From positions 1-7,505 of the forward strand of contig JBMYQA010000291.1 in assembly GCA_049600855.1 (NCBI GenBank): a stretch of DNA of 7,505 nucleotides, written 5' to 3'. Each line of letters starts with the position of its first letter. The first letter of the stretch is position 1. This DNA is from JBMYQA01 sp049600855 (GTDB lineage Bacteria; Bacteroidota; Bacteroidia; Cytophagales; Flammeovirgaceae). The notes beneath the pieces are model-generated. The model made no database searches and had not been told where the DNA came from. It saw only the letters and a program-made list of their open reading frames with translations. The translations under genes were made by a program, and so were the position numbers. This document shows positions 1 through 5,345 of this stretch, piece by piece.

Positions 1-89
1 CTACACTAAGCCTTGCATATCATACATAGTTCATAAATACATAAATCTATGTTTATCAATAATATCAGCTTTTAGCTGCCAAATTGCCT

Positions 90-97
90 TAGCTTTG
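90..97 (+). promoter_or_regulatory. Candidate Bacteroidota -7 element (TAGCTTTG)
   Basis: TAGCTTTG matches the TAnnTTTG -7 consensus of Bacteroidota primary sigma-factor promoters at every fixed position. No TTG lies at the expected 17-23 base spacing upstream; the sequence there reads TTT. If it is used, the peptidase message would carry a leader of about 260 bases. A match of six fixed bases in AT-rich DNA of this length can easily arise by chance. Confidence 0.25.
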
Positions 98-189
98 CAG
101 AAGTAATGTTTCAAGCTAAAATCTAAGATAAAATCAATTTTTATTGACTTTTTCGAAGTTACAACATTAAAATTTATTGATATGATCCC

Positions 190-220
190 TTGTTAGTTTG
201 TTAGATTTTAGGCAATTTTG
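190..220 (+). promoter_or_regulatory. Candidate Bacteroidota promoter for the S8 peptidase
   Basis: TTG at 190-192 is followed after 20 bases by CAATTTTG at 213-220. This fits the Bacteroidota arrangement of TTG, about 19 bases, then TAnnTTTG, with one mismatch in the -7 box. Transcription would start near 225-230, giving a leader of roughly 135 bases before the preferred ATG at 364 and placing the alternative ATG at 235 almost at the transcript 5' end. Inferred from motif and spacing only. Confidence 0.3.
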
Positions 221-363
221 ACCAGAAATTTTGTATGCAAGCATACATAATTCTTCTTTTTAGTTTAATTATTGCTCAAAACATTACACTAAAGTTCACC
301 AAGCCAATCCGTACTAGAAGAAGAATTTATGTAGGCAACTATACAAGGCTCAAACTAAACAAA

Positions 364-1914
364 ATGAAAATGAAAATGATGAAAAGAATACTACCTGCCA
401 TTATTTTGGCATTTATAGCGTTTAGCTGTACGGTGGATGAAGGTCGTGAGATTGTTCCAAAAGAAGCCGTAAAAAGTGTTTCTGTAGAGGAAATCAATCA
501 AGTCATCCAATCTTCTTTAGAAGAAACCAATGAGTTCAAGTGGAGCTCGGTAGGCCCTGAGTATGTCAGTTCTGCTGCTGGAAGCACAGATAAAACCATT
601 ACCATTGGTTACCAACCTGAAGGCTTTCAAAACATTAATGAACGCATACATGAAATTAACGTGAACGACCCTGAGTGGGTAGAGGCACGCAGAGAAATCC
701 TTTCGGCGATTCAAGAGGTGTACAACAACTTGGATATGGACGTAAATGTAGAAGAGCGCATTCTTAGAGTACACGAGGTATTGCCTTACATCAACATTGA
801 GGCACACGAGTACGAAGTAATTGCCAAATTACGCACTATGAATACGGTACGTTATGCAGAACCTAGAACTTATGAATTTGAGTTCGATTACCAACAACCA
901 AACAACCAACGTACATTAAGCGGTTCAGGATGTGCTGACGGCGGTTCAGGAGAAAGCATCAACAGCGCAGACTTTACCAACATTTCTGGTGGAAACAAAG
1001 CTTCTTGGACCTTATATCAGCACAACATTCCAGCTGCGTGGAGCTATTCTAAAGGCAACAATGTAGGTGTAGGTGTAATTGACACTGGACTTTCTCCTAG
1101 CCAAAACAAACTAAATAGCCAATTCAGTGCTGGTCAGTCTAGTGGTAGAAGCCGATTCAAGTACGGTACTTATGTAAGTTCATGGTGGCCTTGGGCTAAT
1201 CCTGATGGGCCAGACGATCAGTGTGGTCATGGTACTTCTATGGCTGGTGCAGCTGTTGCGCCTAGAGCTGGTGACGGAATGTCTGTAGGTGTTGCTTACC
1301 AAGCTGATTTATATTCAGTTCGCGCAATAGGTGATGTAATCATCTCTAGTGGTCGTGATAAAGATGGTGTATCCGATGCTTACGTATTATTAGGTAACAA
1401 AAGTGGGGTAAAAGTAATCAGCATGTCATTAGGTACGCCATTATGGAGTAACCAAGTTGCTGATGCTGTTCGTTATGCGTATGGTAGAGGTAAATTAATC
1501 TTCTGTGCTGCGGGTACTTCTACTTCATTCACCAATTGGTACGGTGTAATTTTCCCTGCTACCATGTCTGAAACAGTTGCTGTAACAGGTATCAAAGACA
1601 ATGGCTACAATCGTTGTGATGTGTGCCACGATGGTTCTGCTGTAGACTTTGTAGTAACGATGCAACGTGCTAATAATGGCGGTCGTACAGCTCTTACTTT
1701 ACCGTTTTTCGGAACTGGCGGAACAGAATATGTGGGTGGCTCATCAGTAGCTACAGCAACCACTGCAGGTATGGCAGCATTAGTATGGGCTAGAAACACT
1801 TCTTGGTCGCGTACTACCGTGTTAAATAAATTGAAGCAAGCAGCTGAATTCTATCCTAATCGAAGCAGCAAGCATGGATGGGGTAAAATCGATGCTTTAC
1901 AAGCTGTTCAATAA
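364..1914 (+). CDS. Lipoprotein S8 (subtilisin-like) serine peptidase with I9-like propeptide
   Basis: Predicted cell-envelope serine endopeptidase of 516 residues. Residues 1-22 form a lipoprotein signal: a basic start, a hydrophobic run and a lipobox ending AFSC with Cys22. The preserved segment is followed by an acidic TVDEGRE, which may favour surface display. Residues about 139-172 resemble the end of an inhibitor I9 propeptide (EYEVIAKLRTMNTVRYAEP). The S8 domain fills about 215-516: Asp240 in GVGVIDTGLS, His289 in CGHGTSMAG, Ser461 in GGSSVATATTAG, and the closing HGWGKIDALQAV helix. The usual oxyanion Asn (AAGN) is Thr385 in CAAGTS, and the Pro after the Ser motif is Ala. Cysteines at 190, 287, 381, 418 and 421 include a CDVC pair; they may form disulfides. 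No C-terminal type IX sorting domain follows. The ATG at 364 is chosen because the lipoprotein signal directly follows it; in-frame ATGs also occur at 370, 376 and 379, and the frame is open back to ATG 235. The substrate is unknown. Family assignment is firm; activity is less certain. Confidence 0.92.
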   Translation: MKMKMMKRILPAIILAFIAFSCTVDEGREIVPKEAVKSVSVEEINQVIQSSLEETNEFKWSSVGPEYVSSAAGSTDKTITIGYQPEGFQNINERIHEINVNDPEWVEARREILSAIQEVYNNLDMDVNVEERILRVHEVLPYINIEAHEYEVIAKLRTMNTVRYAEPRTYEFEFDYQQPNNQRTLSGSGCADGGSGESINSADFTNISGGNKASWTLYQHNIPAAWSYSKGNNVGVGVIDTGLSPSQNKLNSQFSAGQSSGRSRFKYGTYVSSWWPWANPDGPDDQCGHGTSMAGAAVAPRAGDGMSVGVAYQADLYSVRAIGDVIISSGRDKDGVSDAYVLLGNKSGVKVISMSLGTPLWSNQVADAVRYAYGRGKLIFCAAGTSTSFTNWYGVIFPATMSETVAVTGIKDNGYNRCDVCHDGSAVDFVVTMQRANNGGRTALTLPFFGTGGTEYVGGSSVATATTAGMAALVWARNTSWSRTTVLNKLKQAAEFYPNRSSKHGWGKIDALQAVQ

Positions 1915-1945
1915 GAAATTATAAGTTGCTATTTATAATGTTAGG

Positions 1946-1976
1946 AAAGGCACGCATGTATATGCGTGTCTTTTTT
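1946..1976 (+). terminator. Intrinsic terminator after the S8 peptidase, possibly bidirectional
   Basis: GGCACGCAT (1949-1957) pairs with ATGCGTGTC (1962-1970) around a GTAT loop: nine pairs with one G-U. It is followed by six T residues (1971-1976). Flanking AAA (1946-1948) can extend the stem against TTT. It lies 31 bases after the peptidase stop codon. The convergent small gene ends at 1993, and its transcript would meet the same stem, though with only three T's after it, so termination in that direction would be weaker. Confidence 0.9.
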
Positions 1977-1992
1977 ATTGCTCGCCTCCTGC

Positions 1993-2235
1993 TTAAAACA
2001 AAGCAATTGCACCCAACGCTCCCACCACCACTAACACTACTTTCACATAATCTAGCTGCACTTTGGGTTCCTTCTGCCAAAAACGATAGGGATATAGACA
2101 CGCGAGCATAAATAAAGGCACATCAAATAATAGACTCGCGTACGGCCATGCCATAAATTTGAAATACACACCAATGCATAATACAGCCATGAATAGCTTT
2201 AAAAGTTTAGTGAGTAGAATCTTTTTGGTATTCAT
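1993..2235 (-). CDS. Small predicted three-helix membrane protein, function unknown
   Basis: An 80-residue open frame read on the minus strand, with ATG at 2235-2233 and TAA at 1995-1993. The start is basic (MNTKKILLTKLLK). Three hydrophobic stretches follow: about 11-28, 32-50 and 63-80, the last ending flush with the C-terminus. A polar loop, RFWQKEPKVQLD, separates helices two and three. The GVYFKFMAWPYASLL segment loosely resembles the FK-x-x-x-WPGA pattern that recurs in small Bacteroidota membrane proteins and at the N-terminus of the gliding protein GldL; this is a faint likeness, not an identification. The membrane layout, the position between two convincing genes and the convergent terminator argue that it is real; its shortness and the lack of a clear promoter argue for caution. 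Other frames through the same stretch lack such coherent composition. I do not recognise a function. Confidence 0.6.
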   Translation of the reverse strand: MNTKKILLTKLLKLFMAVLCIGVYFKFMAWPYASLLFDVPLFMLACLYPYRFWQKEPKVQLDYVKVVLVVVGALGAIALF

Positions 2236-2366
2236 CGATAAATCAGATTAAGGGTTTGTTATTCATTTTTAACCTTATAATCCCTCAAACCTGAAAAGGA
2301 ACAAGTTGATGCAGAATTTTTAAAGTGATCACGTAGCATTAATTCCTCCCTTAATGTAACTTATTC

Positions 2367-2378
2367 TGGTTTAAACCA
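2367..2378. repeat. 12-bp perfect palindrome, possible operator
   Basis: TGGTTTAAACCA is self-complementary over 12 bases, centred between 2372 and 2373, about 155 bases before the receptor start. Its length and symmetry suit a binding site for a dimeric regulator, but there is no second copy in the window and no match to a regulon motif I can name. The flanks do not extend the symmetry, and a run of A residues follows. Chance is a real possibility. Confidence 0.25.
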
Positions 2379-2428
2379 TTAAAAAAAAAGATTTGCCCTT
2401 GATAGAGCGCTCGTTAAATCGTAATTTC

Positions 2429-2460
2429 TTGAATTATGTAATAAACTCGAATAATATAAT
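2429..2460 (+). promoter_or_regulatory. Weak candidate promoter for the TonB-dependent receptor
   Basis: TTG at 2429-2431 is followed after 20 bases by TAATATAAT at 2452-2460. The spacing fits a Bacteroidota promoter, but the -7 box lacks the TTTG part of TAnnTTTG. Read as a sigma-70-like site it is TTGAAT, 17 bases, TAATAT, four of six matches in each box. It would give a leader of about 65 bases. It is listed because nothing better precedes the gene. Confidence 0.2.
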
Positions 2461-2531
2461 ATCCACGAAATCATCTTTATTTCAAAACAATTATACCATC
2501 ACGTAAACATTACATCAACTCAATCATTTTT

Positions 2532-5165
2532 ATGATAAAGCAATTAGGACTACTTCTCTTTTTTGTCCTGATCTATAGCATGGGCTATGCACAATTGATC
2601 ACCATTAAGGGCAAAGTTAAAGATGGCATTACGGGTGAATTATTAGTAGGCGCACACATCATCATTAAAGGAACGACACAAGGAGCGACTACAAATATAG
2701 ATGGAGAATTTACCATGCGGGTAAATGCATTGCCCGTGACCTTACAACTTACCTATGTCGGTTATGTATCCAAAGAAGTAGAAATACAGGATGCCTCTAG
2801 CTTAATACAAGTCACCCTGAACGCCCAAGAAGATTTGGACGCAGTCGTTATCGTAGGCTCCCGCTTTAACCCAAGAAGTGTCACCACTTCACCTGTACCG
2901 ATTGATAATGTGCAAGTGCAGGATTTAATTCAAACAGGGCAACCTACCTTCGATAAAATGCTGACCTATATAGTGCCTTCCTTTAATTCGACCCAACAAA
3001 CTGTTTCAGATGCTACAGCGCACTTTGACCCAGCCGACTTAAGAGGCTTGGGCCCCTCAAGAACGTTGGTACTCATTAATGGCAAACGAAAAAATCCAAG
3101 CTCATTAGTGTATATCAACGATACACCGGGAAAGGGAGAAGTTGGGGTAGATATGAAAAGTATTCCGATTGCAGCCATAAAGCGTGTAGAAGTACTCCGC
3201 GATGGAGCCTCTGCGCAATACGGCTCTGATGCCATTGCAGGGGTAATTAACGTGATTCTAAAAGACAATGTAGATTACACCAATCTCAACATTACTTCTG
3301 GCATTACCACAGAAGGAGATGGATTTAATATTGGTTATAACTTAAACACAGGAGTGCGCGTAGGAACAAGAGGATTTGTGAATGTCAGCACCTCTTTTAC
3401 CAAACAGGAAGAAACCAATCGCGCTGGCTCACCAGGAGAGGATTTGTTAATTGGCGCAGATGCTTCTAACCCTTGGATTCAAGCCAATCCAGACTTAGGA
3501 ATGCGCATAGGGCTACCACAAATGACCACAACAGATATCTTTTTTAATGCCAAAGCCTTGTTAGATGATAATACGGAATTATATGGTTTTGGCGGCTTGA
3601 CCTATCGCAGAGGTACCAGCTATGCACTTTATCGCGCTCCTTATTGGGTAGCAGATACCTTCAATATCATGCATGCACCGGGCACTGAATATCAGGGTTT
3701 TCAGCCTACTTTTGAAACCGAGATATTAGATAATACATTAGCATTAGGATTAAGAGGAAAAAAACGAGATTGGAATTATGACATCAGTCTCAACTTTGGA
3801 GGGAATTCGGTAGATTATACGGTTGGTAATACGCTTAATCGCTCATTAGGACAAGAAAGTCCTACGAATTTTAATGCTGGCGGATATGAGTTTTCACACA
3901 TTGTCACCAACCTTGACTTAGCTCGAAGTTTTGGCAAAGCCAACCTCTCTTTTGGCGGGGAGTTTCGGACAGAAAACTTCATCAGTAAGCCAGGAGAACC
4001 TGCTTCTTACGAAGGACTAGGAGCCGAATCTTTTCCAGGTATACAGCCTGAAAATCAAGTAGATGTTAACCGATACAACTTTGGATTCTATGCCGATTTA
4101 ACCGTAGATGTGACGGATAATTTCCTCATTGGTGGAGCAGCGCGTTTTGAAGATTACTCCGATTTTGGCAGCAACTTTACTTGGAAAGCCAACGCACGAC
4201 TGAAAACAGCTGACAATAAGTTGGTGTTAAGAGCTTCTGCTTCTACTGGATTTCGGGCACCTTCTTTACATCAAATCTACCTTGGTAATATCCAAACCAT
4301 TGTATCTGGTGGAACGGTTTCTCAGCAAGGAACTTTTAATAATCAAAGCCCTGTTATTCGCGCCCTGCAAGTGCCTGAACTCACCTATGAAACCTCGACC
4401 AACTTTACCCTTGGAACAGCACTCCAAGCCACTGAACACTTATCTTTTACCGCAGATTTCTATGCCATCCAAATGATGGATCGTATTCTTTTTACGAGTA
4501 GTATCCGATCAACAGACACTACCCAATTAGTCACGCAAGTGTTACAAGATTACAATATTACCAGCATTAAATTTTTTACGAACGCGGTAAATACCAATAC
4601 ACGAGGAGTCGATATTGTAGCCAGTTATGAAGATATTGCCATTGGAGATGGCAAACTCAATGTCACCTTTTCGGCAAATTTGAATGAAACTGAGATTGAT
4701 GGAAAAATTGCCACCCCACAGCCGATTGCAGATGCAGGCGTAGATATTTTTGACCGAAAAGAACAATCGCGCATTACCACATCACGACCAACCTCAAAAA
4801 TGTTGCTGGGCTTATCTTACAAGCTAGATAAACTGACACTTATCCTAAACAATACACGGTTTGGAGAAGTAACTTGGCGACATGTCGATAATGGATTAAA
4901 TGCGGTGTTGGGTAAGACAGATGAAGAGTTTGATCAAACTTTTTCTGCTAAAATTATTACCGACCTGTACCTCACGTATGCGTTTACGTCTCAATTCCAA
5001 GCAAGTATCGCAGTAAACAACCTCCTTAATGTCTATCCTGATCGAATTGATGATGGTGGAGATTTTATCACCACTTTAGGTGGTCGTTTTCAATACCCTT
5101 GGGAAGTTAATCAATTTGGTTTTAATGGAACCGTTTTGTCAGGAAATATCCATATTCGATTTTGA
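2532..5165 (+). CDS. TonB-dependent outer-membrane receptor with carboxypeptidase-regulatory-like N-terminal domain
   Basis: Predicted outer-membrane active transporter of 877 residues that would import a ligand using energy from TonB-ExbB-ExbD. Residues 1-20 are a Sec signal peptide with a likely cut after GYA. Residues about 22-98 are a carboxypeptidase-regulatory-like beta-sandwich (IKGKVKDGITGELLVGAHI, then DGEFTMRV and LTYVGY), the usual N-terminal add-on in Bacteroidota receptors. A TonB-box-like DAVVIVGSR lies at 103-111. The plug spans about 112-245 and carries DLRGLGPSRTLVLINGK (169-185) and RDGASAQYGSDAIAGVIN (223-240), both family hallmarks. The rest is a 22-strand-type barrel ending in Phe (GNIHIRF), as barrel assembly expects. 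The size is nearer to siderophore- or vitamin-type receptors than to SusC, which is typically around 1000 residues, and no SusD gene follows, so a glycan-utilisation locus is not supported. The ligand cannot be read from sequence. The ATG at 2532 directly precedes the signal peptide; there is no clear Shine-Dalgarno. Confidence 0.95.
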   Translation: MIKQLGLLLFFVLIYSMGYAQLITIKGKVKDGITGELLVGAHIIIKGTTQGATTNIDGEFTMRVNALPVTLQLTYVGYVSKEVEIQDASSLIQVTLNAQEDLDAVVIVGSRFNPRSVTTSPVPIDNVQVQDLIQTGQPTFDKMLTYIVPSFNSTQQTVSDATAHFDPADLRGLGPSRTLVLINGKRKNPSSLVYINDTPGKGEVGVDMKSIPIAAIKRVEVLRDGASAQYGSDAIAGVINVILKDNVDYTNLNITSGITTEGDGFNIGYNLNTGVRVGTRGFVNVSTSFTKQEETNRAGSPGEDLLIGADASNPWIQANPDLGMRIGLPQMTTTDIFFNAKALLDDNTELYGFGGLTYRRGTSYALYRAPYWVADTFNIMHAPGTEYQGFQPTFETEILDNTLALGLRGKKRDWNYDISLNFGGNSVDYTVGNTLNRSLGQESPTNFNAGGYEFSHIVTNLDLARSFGKANLSFGGEFRTENFISKPGEPASYEGLGAESFPGIQPENQVDVNRYNFGFYADLTVDVTDNFLIGGAARFEDYSDFGSNFTWKANARLKTADNKLVLRASASTGFRAPSLHQIYLGNIQTIVSGGTVSQQGTFNNQSPVIRALQVPELTYETSTNFTLGTALQATEHLSFTADFYAIQMMDRILFTSSIRSTDTTQLVTQVLQDYNITSIKFFTNAVNTNTRGVDIVASYEDIAIGDGKLNVTFSANLNETEIDGKIATPQPIADAGVDIFDRKEQSRITTSRPTSKMLLGLSYKLDKLTLILNNTRFGEVTWRHVDNGLNAVLGKTDEEFDQTFSAKIITDLYLTYAFTSQFQASIAVNNLLNVYPDRIDDGGDFITTLGGRFQYPWEVNQFGFNGTVLSGNIHIRF

Positions 5166-5258
5166 ATCCATAAACCATTAAAGGTAGAAGGATCGTTTTC
5201 TCTAGTAGGTGAGCACGCCTTTCAAGTAACGTTTGCGGATTTCGGTTGCAGGATTTTT

Positions 5259-5310
5259 TTCTGAAATTATGCTCATCTTCCATTTAGTTTTCCTTATCTT
5301 CATTTCAGAA
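5259..5310 (+). repeat. 9-bp inverted repeat in the glgB leader
   Basis: TTCTGAAAT (5259-5267) is perfectly complementary to ATTTCAGAA (5302-5310), with 34 bases between. It lies 36-87 bases upstream of the branching-enzyme start, so it could fold in the 5' leader or act as a symmetric protein site. The loop contains an imperfect direct repeat of ATCTTC(C)ATTT. Its AT-rich arms make chance plausible. The rest of the 180-base gap (5166-5345) shows no clear promoter and no terminator for the receptor gene. Confidence 0.3.
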
Positions 5311-5345
5311 TTGATCCTTTCAACCAAATTAATCGAATCAATCCT

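Larger units (their letters stand above)
1..363. other. Non-coding leader upstream of the S8 peptidase gene
   Basis: I find no convincing gene here: every frame on both strands is broken by frequent stops up to about base 234. From 235 an open frame runs into the peptidase gene in phase, but I read it as leader rather than coding. The stretch holds two weak promoter candidates (90-97 and 190-220, listed separately). It also has an 8-bp inverted repeat, TTTTAGCT at 70-77 and AGCTAAAA at 114-121. A small AT-rich hairpin, TCAAT/ATTGA with a TTTT loop (134-147), is followed by a short T run and could at most be a weak terminator for something entering from the left. Confidence 0.6.
2236..2531. 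other. Divergent intergenic region with two short palindromes
   Basis: This 296-base gap separates the minus-strand small membrane protein from the plus-strand receptor, so regulatory sites for both should lie here. I see no gene. It contains the perfect palindromes TGGTTTAAACCA (2367-2378) and GAGCGCTC (2405-2412), whose centres are 36 bases apart. It also contains an imperfect inverted repeat, TAAGGGTT (2249-2256) against AACCTTA (2271-2277), just upstream of the small gene's start. A weak promoter candidate at 2429-2460 precedes the receptor. None is diagnostic of a known regulator. Confidence 0.6.

Noticed and set aside
134..153. TCAAT/ATTGA hairpin followed by T's, considered as a terminator for an upstream gene
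   Set aside because: The stem has only five pairs with one G-C, and no coding sequence is visible to its left.
1919..2111. Overlapping open frames on both strands (plus 1926-2111, minus 1919-2101) beside the small membrane gene
   Set aside because: They run through the terminator hairpin, have low-complexity or incoherent composition, and overlap the better-supported minus-strand frame at 1993-2235.
2372..5182. Shared 12-mer TAAACCATTAAA at 2372-2383 and 5171-5182, considered as a repeated regulatory site
   Set aside because: It is AT-rich, one copy lies just after the receptor stop codon, and no flanking similarity extends it; chance is the simplest explanation.
5207..5220. Hairpin AGGTG-AGCA-CGCCT after the receptor gene, considered as a terminator
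   Set aside because: The stem is only five pairs with a wobble and is followed by just three T's, too weak to call.
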